The notes under the pieces are model-generated. The model made no database searches and was not told the origin of the DNA. It was given only the letters and a program-made list of their open reading frames with translations. Positions 27,891 through 36,923 of a stretch of DNA of 64,000 nt are shown one piece after another (position 1 is the first letter of the stretch; each line of letters opens with the position of its first letter). Made by a program: the position numbers and the translations under genes. The DNA lies in contig NZ_JBNPXV010000005.1 of NCBI RefSeq assembly GCF_050433125.1, positions 266,493 to 330,492 on the forward strand. Direction: 5' to 3'. Source of the stretch: Roseimarinus sediminis. GTDB lineage: Bacteria > Bacteroidota > Bacteroidia > Bacteroidales > Prolixibacteraceae.

Positions 27891-30368
27891 TTAATAGGGG
27901 TCAACATCGATGTTGACCTGCACCTGTGAGTTGTTTTCGTAATGTTTCACTTTTTCTACAGCTTCTACAATGTATTTTTTTACTATTGCAGGTGACTGAT
28001 TTTTATTGAGTTTGATCCTGATCATTAACTGATAATATTGTTGTACTCTGCTAATCAAATGGTATTCGGGACCCAACAGCTGATTTCCTAATTTCTTTCT
28101 TAGTAACTCAGCCACTTGATGGGCTGCTCTATTGGCCCGATCGCGGTTTTTGTGTTTTATGGTCAGGTAAATTAATCGGAACCAGGGTGGGTAATGAAAC
28201 ATTTTTCGTTCCTGAATGTATAGATTGAAAAAAGTTTCAAAATCGTGCTTTTGTACCAGCTCAATGACTTTATGTTCGGCTTGTGATGTTTGAATGATCA
28301 CTTTTCCCTGTTCTGCTTTTCTTCCCGCGCGTCCGCTTACCTGTAACATCAGTTGAAATGCTTTTTCATACGATCTGAAATCGGGAAAATTGAGCAGGTT
28401 GTCGGCATTAAGTATGCCCACCACATGAACATGTTCAAAATCGAGACCTTTGGTAATCATTTGTGTGCCCACCAGTATTTGAGTCTTTTGCATCGCGAAA
28501 TCGTTGATCGCCTTTTCAAAACCCTGTTTCTTACGGGTAGCATCCAAATCGAGCCGACTCACTTTTATTTCAGGAAAAAATATTTTCAGTTCATCTTCAA
28601 TCTTTTCAGTTCCAAATCCTTTGGTCTGCATATCGGCCGAATGGCATTCGGGACATTGGGCAGGTAAGGCGCTGGTATAACCACAGTAGTGACACTGTAA
28701 CCTGTTGATGAATTTGTGGTAGCTTAAACTAACATCGCAGTGTTTGCATTTGGGAATAAAACCACAAGTACGACATTGAATAAAAGGGGAGAAGCCTCGT
28801 CTGTTTTGAAACAGGATAATTTGTTTGTTGTTTTCGAGTGCCCTGGTCATTTCATCGAACAGTTGTGGCGTGAAATGCGATTTCATCAGCTTGCGCTTGT
28901 AGGCATCGCGCATATCGGCTACTTCAATTTCGGGTAGCTGTACATCGTTATGCCGCTGTTTCAGCTGTACATAGCCATATTTGCCGGTTTTACTGTTGAA
29001 ATACGATTCGAACGAAGGGGTGGCTGTTCCCATCAGTAGTTTGGCGCCGTGCATTTGTGCCAGCACTACGGCCGTGTCGCGGGCATTGTAGCGTGGGGCC
29101 GGATCGAATTGCTTGAACGATGTTTCGTGTTCTTCGTCAACAATAACGAGCCCCAGTTTCTTAAATGGAAGAAATATCGAAGAGCGTGCTCCCACAATGA
29201 GCTGGTAACGCGATGAACCCGAGCGGTCGAATTCGAGCACCTTGTTCCATATTTCAACCCTCTCGGCATCGCTGAATTTTGAATGGTAAATACCAGCCAC
29301 CTGTCCGAATACCTTGCTAAGTCGCTCAATAATTTGTGCAGTTAACGCAATCTCGGGCAAAAGATACAAAACCTGTTTTCCGGCTTTGAGCTGCTCGGCA
29401 ATCATTTGGATGTACATCTCCGTTTTTCCGCTGGAAGTAACTCCATGCAACAGTACTACATCCTTTTCTCTGAACTGAGCATAGATTTCGTTGATGGCCT
29501 TTTGCTGGTAAGGATTTAGCTGATAGGCTTCACGCGATGGTACAGCCGATGAAAGCCGATCGGTTTCCACCTCGCTGATTGTAACAAAATTGCGTTTTAC
29601 AAGGGCTTTCAGTACTCCTTCGTTGCTCCCGCTTTTCTTCAACAATTCTTTTTTCGAAACCGATGACTTACGCTTTGGAGCATAGTAATTCAATTCGCTG
29701 AGAAGGAACATCAGTAAATCGAGCTGTTTCTGAGCTCTTTTCAATTGAGCAAAAGCTTCTTCCATGGCCTTGTCATCACTCAAGGTTTCCGATATTCCAA
29801 CATGACTCACGGTTTTGGGTTGATAGCCCAGGCGCAATTTTTCTTCAACAATGATGGCTCCCTTGTTCAATAACGATTTTATAAGCGGATAGGCATTCGA
29901 GCGGCTGGTGAGCGAATTTACCTGTTGTATGCTTGCGTGCTTGTTGTTGTATAGGAACTGATAAACAGCTTCTTCGGTGGAGCTTAGTTTTTCACTTTCA
30001 AGCCAGTTTTCATTCAGAATAATTTGTGACTGGCTTTCGAGTTTTAAGCCAGCCGGAAGCGCAGCTTTCATCACCTCGCCGGTGCTGCATAAATAATAAT
30101 CGGCCATCCATTCCCATAAACGAAACATCCATTCGTTAATTACCGGTTGATTGTCGAGTACCACTTCAAGCGGTTTGGTTTCGTATTCGGGGGCTGACTG
30201 GTGGATACTTTTGCAAATGCCGGTATAAAACTTACGGTTCCCAAACTGTACCACAACGCGGCATCCCACCTGTACCTCCTTCTGAAAGCGATCGGGTACA
30301 TGGTAGGTAAAACTCTGTGCGAGTGGCACGGGCAAAATCACATCGATATAAGTTAAAGGCTTTTCCAC
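27891..30368 (-). CDS. priA: Primosomal replication-restart helicase PriA
   Basis: An 825-residue superfamily 2 helicase that restarts stalled forks. Seen: N-terminal 3'-binding domain (DVILPVPLAQSFTYHVP), Walker A GVTSSGKTEMY, DEEH in VIVDEEHE, a zinc-binding region rich in CxxC pairs (CRTCGFIPKCKHCD, CHYCGYTSALPAQCPEC), and helicase motifs GTEKIEDEL, LVGTQMITKGLDF and QVSGRAGR. Length fits the family. No signal peptide. Confidence 0.95.
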   Translation of the reverse strand: MEKPLTYIDVILPVPLAQSFTYHVPDRFQKEVQVGCRVVVQFGNRKFYTGICKSIHQSAPEYETKPLEVVLDNQPVINEWMFRLWEWMADYYLCSTGEVMKAALPAGLKLESQSQIILNENWLESEKLSSTEEAVYQFLYNNKHASIQQVNSLTSRSNAYPLIKSLLNKGAIIVEEKLRLGYQPKTVSHVGISETLSDDKAMEEAFAQLKRAQKQLDLLMFLLSELNYYAPKRKSSVSKKELLKKSGSNEGVLKALVKRNFVTISEVETDRLSSAVPSREAYQLNPYQQKAINEIYAQFREKDVVLLHGVTSSGKTEMYIQMIAEQLKAGKQVLYLLPEIALTAQIIERLSKVFGQVAGIYHSKFSDAERVEIWNKVLEFDRSGSSRYQLIVGARSSIFLPFKKLGLVIVDEEHETSFKQFDPAPRYNARDTAVVLAQMHGAKLLMGTATPSFESYFNSKTGKYGYVQLKQRHNDVQLPEIEVADMRDAYKRKLMKSHFTPQLFDEMTRALENNKQIILFQNRRGFSPFIQCRTCGFIPKCKHCDVSLSYHKFINRLQCHYCGYTSALPAQCPECHSADMQTKGFGTEKIEDELKIFFPEIKVSRLDLDATRKKQGFEKAINDFAMQKTQILVGTQMITKGLDFEHVHVVGILNADNLLNFPDFRSYEKAFQLMLQVSGRAGRKAEQGKVIIQTSQAEHKVIELVQKHDFETFFNLYIQERKMFHYPPWFRLIYLTIKHKNRDRANRAAHQVAELLRKKLGNQLLGPEYHLISRVQQYYQLMIRIKLNKNQSPAIVKKYIVEAVEKVKHYENNSQVQVNIDVDPY

Positions 30369-30384
30369 AAGAGTTCAAAAATAG

Positions 30385-30412
30385 TTGTTCCGCTTCGAAG
30401 TTCGCGGAACAA
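30385..30412 (-). terminator. Terminator after the second EamA transporter gene
   Basis: Perfect 9-bp inverted repeat TTGTTCCGC / GCGGAACAA (30385-30393 with 30404-30412), followed on the minus strand by CTATTTTTG. It separates the transporter run from priA. Confidence 0.7.
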
Positions 30413-30452
30413 AGGCTTTAACTTATTCACAAAATGGGCACTTTGTTGAAAA

Positions 30453-31352
30453 CTATTTCCTGCCCGAGCGCACAACAATCACTGCACCGGCAATGAACAA
30501 AAGGGCTCCAAGCCATACCAGTACTCCGAAACGTTCGTGTTCAATCCAGGGCACATTGAAACCTGTTAGCAAAGCCATGGTTATGAAGGTGATGATGGGG
30601 TTATTGATGACGATGGTACTCACCTTGTTGGCATCGAGGTATTTTAAAGCGGCGGTCATGGCGCCATAAGCTACCAGTGTGTTTCCACCCAGAAAGATTA
30701 ATAGCAGCCACCAGCCGGTACTCAGTGAAGCCAGGTTGCTGAAATTCACTGTTGGAAGGTAAAGCAGTGCCGGGAGGGCAAACAGAAACATGTTCAATTG
30801 CTGGGGATGGTATTTCTTTACAAGGTATTTTTGCATCACCGCATAAATGGCCCAGGCAACACCACCCATTAAGGTGAATAGCACTCCTTTGTTAAAATTA
30901 TCGGGGGTGAAAAACATTCCTTTTAGTTGCTGACTGTAGAAGAGGGCAAAGCCAATGATGACGATGCCAAAGCCCCAAAGCTGGATCCGCCTCACTTTCT
31001 CCTTGAATAATAATACCCCTGCAACAGCCAGTAAAATCTGACCAACCTGAATAAGTACCTGTGCATTGCTGGGACTGGTGTATTTGACTCCCAGCATAAA
31101 ACCAATGTAGTTAATGCCAATAGCAATGGATGCAACTACCAGTTTCCAGGGAGGATGAATGAGTATGCTGAGTTTTTTGGGTGAGCTGATACTGAAATAA
31201 ACGAGCAATACCACAAAGGCCATGGCAAACCGGAACCATACAATGGTGAAAGGCTCGATGGCTCTTGATGCCACTTTTAGTGCAATGGCCAGAAAACCCC
31301 ATAAAAGAGTAGTCGTCAGTGCATATAGAATTCCTTTGGTCGTATTGTCCAT
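30453..31352 (-). CDS. EamA/DMT-family transporter
   Basis: A 299-residue inner-membrane protein with about ten hydrophobic helices in two EamA repeats (first around residues 8-135, second around 150-290). Seen: ALTTTLLWGFLAIALK at the start, the IEPFTIVWFRFAMAFVVLL pattern typical of the first repeat, and a basic C-terminus (VVRSGRK). It probably exports a metabolite, but the substrate is not predictable. It follows a second gene of the same family with a 20-base gap, and together they look like an operon. Confidence 0.85.
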   Translation of the reverse strand: MDNTTKGILYALTTTLLWGFLAIALKVASRAIEPFTIVWFRFAMAFVVLLVYFSISSPKKLSILIHPPWKLVVASIAIGINYIGFMLGVKYTSPSNAQVLIQVGQILLAVAGVLLFKEKVRRIQLWGFGIVIIGFALFYSQQLKGMFFTPDNFNKGVLFTLMGGVAWAIYAVMQKYLVKKYHPQQLNMFLFALPALLYLPTVNFSNLASLSTGWWLLLIFLGGNTLVAYGAMTAALKYLDANKVSTIVINNPIITFITMALLTGFNVPWIEHERFGVLVWLGALLFIAGAVIVVRSGRK

Positions 31353-31372
31353 TTCGAATTAAAAAATTTGAT

Positions 31373-32272
31373 TTAGTGACTTCCAGCCACCATGAGTAAA
31401 ACACCACCAATGATGCCTGCCAAATATATACCTTTCTTTTTGACATTTTTCTCTTTGAACACCAAAGCTCCAAAAATGAATGAAACGACGACACCGCTTC
31501 GTCTGATACCCGAAAGTATCGCAATCAATGCATCGGGGTAACTCAGGGCATAAAAGTAAAAGAAATCGGTAAGAATGAGGAAAATGCCAATGAGCGGAAT
31601 ACCCCAGCGCCACTGAAAAGGAGTTGTTTTTTTCCGCCGGGGGTACCATAAAAAGGCAAATATGGGCAACATAATAATCAGCTTGTACAAGCCGGCCCAG
31701 GTTTGTACTGCCAACCGGTCGATTTCGCGAATAATGAATTTGTCGTAGAGCGCGCTGGCCGATCCCAGCAAAGTTGCTGCAATAATCAGCCAGATCCACT
31801 TATTCTTTCCGAAATGAATTCCCTCAAGTTTTCCCATGGTAGAGAAAAGATAAAAGAAGGTGAGGGTGATGAGCAGCCCGGCCCATTGCATGCCGTTTAG
31901 TTTTTCTGAAAAAATAAGCAGGGCCCCGAGCAAGGTCCATATTGGTGCAGTGGCCCTTACCGGCGTGACAATGGTGAGTGGCAAGTGTTTGATGGCAAAG
32001 AAAGCCAGGATCCAGCTTGATAAAACGATGAACGATTTTAGAACAATTAACAGATGTTCGCTCATTGTTAAACTTGGTACATAGAGCTGGAGCCCCTGAA
32101 AAAAACCGGGATGAATTTGTGAACCGACTACCACCGGAAGGTATATCAGCGAACTGGTAAGCACCGAGATAAAAAGAACCGGAATTACCGCATTGTTATT
32201 CAGCGATGTTTTTTTGAAAATATCATAAATGCCAAGAAAAAGAGCTGCCACAACGCCCAGTAATGCCCACAT
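31373..32272 (-). CDS. EamA/DMT-family transporter
   Basis: A 299-residue inner-membrane protein with about ten predicted helices and two EamA repeats. Signs of the family: SSWILAFFAIKHLPLTIVTPVRATAPIWTL... in the first repeat (helices ~60-110) and AILSGIRRSGVVVSFIFGALVF in the second. The N-terminus MWALLGVVAALFLGIYDIFKK is membrane-embedded. It is same length as the downstream paralogue but only distantly similar by eye. Substrate unknown. Confidence 0.85.
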   Translation of the reverse strand: MWALLGVVAALFLGIYDIFKKTSLNNNAVIPVLFISVLTSSLIYLPVVVGSQIHPGFFQGLQLYVPSLTMSEHLLIVLKSFIVLSSWILAFFAIKHLPLTIVTPVRATAPIWTLLGALLIFSEKLNGMQWAGLLITLTFFYLFSTMGKLEGIHFGKNKWIWLIIAATLLGSASALYDKFIIREIDRLAVQTWAGLYKLIIMLPIFAFLWYPRRKKTTPFQWRWGIPLIGIFLILTDFFYFYALSYPDALIAILSGIRRSGVVVSFIFGALVFKEKNVKKKGIYLAGIIGGVLLMVAGSH

Positions 32273-32422
32273 AAATGCCGAATTAATTTAAGCCAGCGAA
32301 AATAGATGTTTTTTTATTCATCGAATGCTGAATACAGGTCACGAAGAAAATGTTAATGATTTATTCAACGTGAACAATGGATAAGCCTGGACATGAAGTT
32401 TTGCACTTGAACGACGCTGCTG

Positions 32423-32623
32423 TCAGGCTTCCATTTCCTTCAGCACTTTTTCCACTTCATTCTGCGTGGCAAACAATTGATCTTTGCAGAATTTTAAAAG
32501 GGTAGAAACGCGTTTTACCTTCACTGCCAGCTCATCCACATCGAGCTCGTCGTTTTCGATGCTGGCCAGTATGCTTTCGATTTCATCAATCGCTTCGCGG
32601 TAGCTTTGTTTTTTTGTTGCCAT
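32423..32623 (-). CDS. xseB: Exodeoxyribonuclease VII small subunit
   Basis: A 66-residue helical protein that joins XseA to form exonuclease VII, which degrades single-stranded DNA. Seen: YREAIDEIESILASIENDELDVDELA with the ExxxxLE helix and a second helix VEKVLKEM at the C-terminus; length is usual for the family. It starts 12 bases after xseA stops, consistent with cotranscription. Short but secure because of context. Confidence 0.9.
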   Translation of the reverse strand: MATKKQSYREAIDEIESILASIENDELDVDELAVKVKRVSTLLKFCKDQLFATQNEVEKVLKEMEA

Positions 32624-32635
32624 AGCCTGTATTTT

Positions 32636-34090
32636 TTATTGTTTGTTGTTCTTTGTTTTGCCTTGTACTTCAGAATAAATTTTACCATCGAATAAAATGG
32701 TTTCGATCAAATCGCCCTCATTTAGTACATTGGATGCCCTGATTGATTTTCCGTCTTTCAAGGTGATGCTAAAACCCCTTTTGAGGATGTTTGAGGGATC
32801 GATCAATTGTTTGTTCTTTTCCATCCATTCGAGCCGCTTGGTTTCTTTTTCCATTTTATTTATTGAAAGCCGTTTCAGTTGAATTTGTTTTTCTTCGAGC
32901 AGCTGGTTTTCACGACTTGTTTTTAATTTACTGGCATAAGCCATGCCTGATGAAAGTTGTTGCAGTGCAACAGCATGTTCTTTGATCATGGCACGTGTTC
33001 CGGTTTTTGTATGATCGGCCAGCTGCAGCAGTTTAAACTGTTGTTGGTCAATCACATCGTTAACCAGCGGTTTAACAGTGCCCGCCATTTGCTGCAGTTT
33101 GCCTGCGGTTCGTTCGAGGCGTGAGCGGATCAAAGGTCGAAAGAGCTGAAGTGCATGTGTCAGTCGCTGGCTTTCGTAGTTCATAAGTTGTTCTACTTCG
33201 GAAAAGAAGCGCTGTTGCAACTGATCGATGGTTCCTGCTGCCCTGTCGAATTTTTCTATCAGAAATTCAGCAACAGCAGTGGGTGTTTTCAGTCGGGTAT
33301 GGGCTACCATGTCGGCAATCGACTCATCCTTCTCGTGCCCGATACCGGTTAAAACCGGAATGGGAAACTGGGAGAGATGAAATGCCAGGTCGTAATCGTC
33401 GAAACAGCTTAAATCCATTTGAGAGCCACCACCACGAATTAAAACCACAGCATCGAAAAAATCGGCATAGACATATATATTTTCGAGCGCATCGATAATG
33501 GAAGGCACAGCATCGTTGCCCTGCATGCTTGCAGCAAAAAGCCGGGTGTAAAAGCGGTATCCTGCCTGGTTGTTGTTGAGCTGGTTGATAAAATCTTCAT
33601 ACCCGGCTGCTGTAGGCGATGAAATCACCGCAATGCGCGAAGGGATTTCGGCCAAGGGCAGGTCTTTGTTCATTTCAAAAACCCCTTCCTCCATCAGGCG
33701 GTTAATTACCTCCTGCCTTTTGCGGGCCATATCGCCCAGGGTGTAAGCCGGATCGATGTCCTTCACATTCAGGCTCATTCCATATACTTCGTGAAATTCG
33801 ACCGAGACAGCCAGCAATACTTTTATTCCGGCCGATAGTGCTTTTCCTGTGCTGGCTTCAAAATAGGGCTGAATAAAGCGGTACTGCCACGACCAGATGG
33901 TGGCCCTGCTGCGTGCTACAATCTGGTCGTTCAGTTCATCTTTCTCAACCAGTTCGAGATAACAGTGGCCTGTGCGGTTTACCTTGAGTTCACCAATTTC
34001 GGCTATCACCCATAACTGTTCAGGAAAAGAAAGGCTGAGCGTCTCCTTTACCAACAGGTTAAGATCTTTGAGTGTGATTTGTGTTTCCAA
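32636..34090 (-). CDS. xseA: Exodeoxyribonuclease VII large subunit
   Basis: A 484-residue catalytic subunit. Seen: N-terminal OB-fold (LWVIAEIGELKVNRTGHCYLELVEKD), the nuclease core with ISSPTAAGYEDFINQL, RGGGSQMDLSCFDDYDLA, LTGIGHEKDESIADMVAHTRLKTPTAVAEFL, and a long coiled-coil C-terminal region. Makes short oligonucleotides from single-stranded DNA in repair. It starts one base past the end of the subtilase gene and is followed by xseB. Confidence 0.95.
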   Translation of the reverse strand: METQITLKDLNLLVKETLSLSFPEQLWVIAEIGELKVNRTGHCYLELVEKDELNDQIVARSRATIWSWQYRFIQPYFEASTGKALSAGIKVLLAVSVEFHEVYGMSLNVKDIDPAYTLGDMARKRQEVINRLMEEGVFEMNKDLPLAEIPSRIAVISSPTAAGYEDFINQLNNNQAGYRFYTRLFAASMQGNDAVPSIIDALENIYVYADFFDAVVLIRGGGSQMDLSCFDDYDLAFHLSQFPIPVLTGIGHEKDESIADMVAHTRLKTPTAVAEFLIEKFDRAAGTIDQLQQRFFSEVEQLMNYESQRLTHALQLFRPLIRSRLERTAGKLQQMAGTVKPLVNDVIDQQQFKLLQLADHTKTGTRAMIKEHAVALQQLSSGMAYASKLKTSRENQLLEEKQIQLKRLSINKMEKETKRLEWMEKNKQLIDPSNILKRGFSITLKDGKSIRASNVLNEGDLIETILFDGKIYSEVQGKTKNNKQ

Positions 34091-34091
34091 C

Positions 34092-35693
34092 TTAGCGTTT
34101 TATCAGTTTGAACCTTTGGCTTGTGTTTTTGCTTTTTAAAATTGCAAAATACACACCTTTGGGCAAATCTGACAACGATTGTGAAGAAATTTCCTGACTG
34201 TTTAACGAAAGCTCCAATTGCAGTAGTTTTGTACCACTCAATGAGAAAAACTTAAGCGTTTCCCATTCTTTCGTAAAGTGAATAAAAAGTTGCTGATCGA
34301 AAGGATTGGGATAAAGTACTTTATTGTATTCAACCGTTGAAGCGATGGAATTGGTACCGAACAGTGCTGAAAAATCGGGCAGTCCATAGCCCAGTTTCAG
34401 ATCATGCTGAGGATACAAATTTCCGAGTTCGCGTATGGTTTGCATAATTTCGAATGAATTTTTTTCGGGAAAGGCTGCCAGCATACAGGCTGCCATGCCT
34501 GCTATAATAGGAGAGGAAAAAGAAGTTCCGTTTCCATTTACAATTTCTTCACTATAAGGCGATGCATAGGCTACACCCGCTCCCATGGCTGAAATATCGG
34601 GTTTGGGCAGTGCATTTTCAGTATCAAAACCAGGCGATGAAAAATGAACCGTATCACCCTGACTGTTTACGGCTCCAACTGCCAGCACGTGCTCGGCTTC
34701 GGCTGGTGCTGTAATGTGTCCCCATTCATCATTTCCCGAATTACCGGCACTCGAAACCACCACCATCCCTTTTTGTACAGCCAGGTTGGCAGCTTTAGAA
34801 ATGCGCAAGGTTTTGCCATCGTATTGTTGATAGCTGTGATTCATATCGGGTACGTCGAAAACACTATAGCCAAGCGAGGTATTTATGACATCGCAGCCAA
34901 CACTGTCGGCAAATTCGGCTGCAACAATCCAGTAATCTTCTTCAACAGGAAATTCGCTTGGCGCATCTTCACTGCGCAAAAGCCAGTAGGAAGCATGGGG
35001 TGCAGCACCAATAAGTTTTCCCGGCAAGTTTCCGGCCATGATTGAAAGAACGGCTGTGCCATGCGAATGTTCTTCAAATACATTGTTCCCGGGCTTTACA
35101 AAATCGTAGGTTCCCAATATGCCATTGCGGGCGTACAGTGAGTCGAAAGCAACCATTTGATCTGCCTTCAGAAAACCTGCATCAATAACCGCAATATGTA
35201 CTCCTTCTCCTTTCGAAACCTTATGCAAGGCATCGCCTTTAAGCATGTTGATTTGACGGTAAGCACTTCCATAATAGGCCATGCTGGTACTGTCGTCTTC
35301 CAACTTATTTGAGGCACTCTTCAGTGCACTGCTTTTCGTGAGTTGGATAAAATTTACAAACGAGGGTTGAATGATGGAATCGATGGTCAGGCTTTCATCG
35401 AGGCTTGCTATGGCGCCATTCATCCATCTGCTGGTATGAATGACGTTAAATCCCAATTGTTTTATTGAATCGACATAGGTCTTGTTTACAGGAAAATCGC
35501 TTGAGTCGATGGCTATTCCCTGACGCCGTCGCCTTTCGATGGCACGTTCCGACAGATAGGCTTCCGGCTCACTAAGCACATAAGGGCTATTCAGCTTATC
35601 GCTGAACTGAATCCAGTAAGTATTTTGATATGAACTCCCAAAAACTGTGTTCCCCAATGCACATAATACGAAAATAAAGATAAGTAGCTTCAT
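34092..35693 (-). CDS. Secreted subtilisin-like serine protease with T9SS sorting domain
   Basis: About 533 residues. Start placed at MKLLIFIFVLC (35693), which begins a signal peptide; the upstream in-frame start at 35753 would overlap mnmA. Then an inhibitor-like propeptide, a subtilase (S8) domain with catalytic D171 in VIDAGF, H211 in HSHGTA and S391 in NGTSFSS, and a C-terminal type A T9SS sorting domain (VLYPNPFDQQLFIHF ... GVYFAILKSKN). The sorting domain marks it for export by the type IX system and anchoring or release at the cell surface. It lies between mnmA and xseA. Confidence 0.92.
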   Translation of the reverse strand: MKLLIFIFVLCALGNTVFGSSYQNTYWIQFSDKLNSPYVLSEPEAYLSERAIERRRRQGIAIDSSDFPVNKTYVDSIKQLGFNVIHTSRWMNGAIASLDESLTIDSIIQPSFVNFIQLTKSSALKSASNKLEDDSTSMAYYGSAYRQINMLKGDALHKVSKGEGVHIAVIDAGFLKADQMVAFDSLYARNGILGTYDFVKPGNNVFEEHSHGTAVLSIMAGNLPGKLIGAAPHASYWLLRSEDAPSEFPVEEDYWIVAAEFADSVGCDVINTSLGYSVFDVPDMNHSYQQYDGKTLRISKAANLAVQKGMVVVSSAGNSGNDEWGHITAPAEAEHVLAVGAVNSQGDTVHFSSPGFDTENALPKPDISAMGAGVAYASPYSEEIVNGNGTSFSSPIIAGMAACMLAAFPEKNSFEIMQTIRELGNLYPQHDLKLGYGLPDFSALFGTNSIASTVEYNKVLYPNPFDQQLFIHFTKEWETLKFFSLSGTKLLQLELSLNSQEISSQSLSDLPKGVYFAILKSKNTSQRFKLIKR

Positions 35694-35743
35694 ATACTGT
35701 ACAATGGCCAAAGTTAATGATTTCGCAGTGAGAAAGTCAAGGG

Positions 35744-36829
35744 TCAGCGGCAAATAATACCGCCACCCACAACATCACGTCCTTCAAAGAATACAGCCGA
35801 CTGACCGGGAGTAATGGCCCAGGCGCTTTCGTAAAATTCAACTTTCAGCCGGTCACCGTGCTGCGAAATACGACTAAGCGTACCTTTGTTATTGTAGCGA
35901 ATCTTGGTAATTACCTCGAGTTCTCCTTCTATTTTATCATATTTCATGAGGTTCACATTGTCGACCCACAATTCCTTTTTATTGAGTTCTTCACGATCAC
36001 CCAGCGTAATTGTGTTGGTTTCAGCATCAATGTCGATCACATAAACCGGACGTCCAAGAGCTATTTCAAGCCCTTTGCGCTGGCCAATGGTATAAAAAGG
36101 ATAGCCCTTGTGCCGGCCAAGTATTTTTCCCGAAGTGTCTACATAATTTCCTTCGCCTACTTTTTCGGCAATATCGGGTACGCGTTCTTTGATAAAACGA
36201 CGGTAATCGTTATCAGGAATAAAGCAGATTTCCTGGCTTTCTCTCTTCTTTGAAATGCTCTCGTACCCATGATCGAATGCAATTTTTCGTACCTCCGGCT
36301 TATTGAATTGTCCCAGGGGGAAAAGCGTTCTTTTAAGATCGGTCTGGCTGAGTTGCCACAAAAAATAGGTCTGATCCTTGTTGTCGTCATCCCCCTGAAT
36401 AAGGTAATAACGACCATTTTGATTTCCTATTTGTGCATAATGCCCGGTCGCGATAAAGTCGCATTCAAGTTCGTCTGCTTTTCGGATTACCTCGCCCCAT
36501 TTGATGGTACGGTTACATACAACACAGGGATTGGGCGTGCGACCTGCAAGGTATTCCCTCACAAAATCGCTGATAACCGTCTTGTCGAATTCCTTGCGGA
36601 TATCGAGAACCGAATGATCGAATTTCAAATCGTTGGCAAGTGCCTTGGCTTCAAAAATGGCATCAACACTACAACATCCTGTTTGTTTTTCCATACAGGC
36701 AGGCGAAATGGCATCGTAAGGGCGATAGGTCAGTCCGTGTAACTCATAACCCTGCTCCTTCAACAACATGGCAGCAACCGAGCTGTCAATGCCTCCACTC
36801 ATACATAATAGGACCTTTCCTTTCGACAT
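35744..36829 (-). CDS. mnmA: tRNA-specific 2-thiouridylase MnmA
   Basis: A 361-residue ATP-pyrophosphatase that places sulfur at U34 of Glu/Gln/Lys tRNAs. Seen: PP-loop motif MSGGIDSSVAA (residues 10-20), catalytic C102 in TPNPCVVCN and C202 in SQEICFIPD, and the C-terminal beta domain with YTIGQRKGLEIALG and SAWAITPGQSAVFF. A Bacteroidetes-type insert CMEKQTGCCSVD follows the first helix. Its upstream region carries the terminator of the oxidoreductase gene. Confidence 0.95.
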   Translation of the reverse strand: MSKGKVLLCMSGGIDSSVAAMLLKEQGYELHGLTYRPYDAISPACMEKQTGCCSVDAIFEAKALANDLKFDHSVLDIRKEFDKTVISDFVREYLAGRTPNPCVVCNRTIKWGEVIRKADELECDFIATGHYAQIGNQNGRYYLIQGDDDNKDQTYFLWQLSQTDLKRTLFPLGQFNKPEVRKIAFDHGYESISKKRESQEICFIPDNDYRRFIKERVPDIAEKVGEGNYVDTSGKILGRHKGYPFYTIGQRKGLEIALGRPVYVIDIDAETNTITLGDREELNKKELWVDNVNLMKYDKIEGELEVITKIRYNNKGTLSRISQHGDRLKVEFYESAWAITPGQSAVFFEGRDVVGGGIICR

Positions 36830-36868
36830 AATTTTCTGTTCAAAATTTCAGGCCGCAAAGATAAGAAA

Positions 36869-36899
36869 AACAAATAAGACATTTAAGTCTTTATTTGTT
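36869..36899 (-). terminator. Terminator of the Gfo/Idh/MocA gene
   Basis: Inverted repeat AACAAATAAGAC / GTCTTTATTTGTT with a short loop (36869-36880 with 36887-36899, one unpaired base). On the minus strand it follows the oxidoreductase stop and precedes mnmA. Confidence 0.6.
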
Positions 36900-36923
36900 A
36901 TTTCTCCAAAAGTTTGTTGAGTA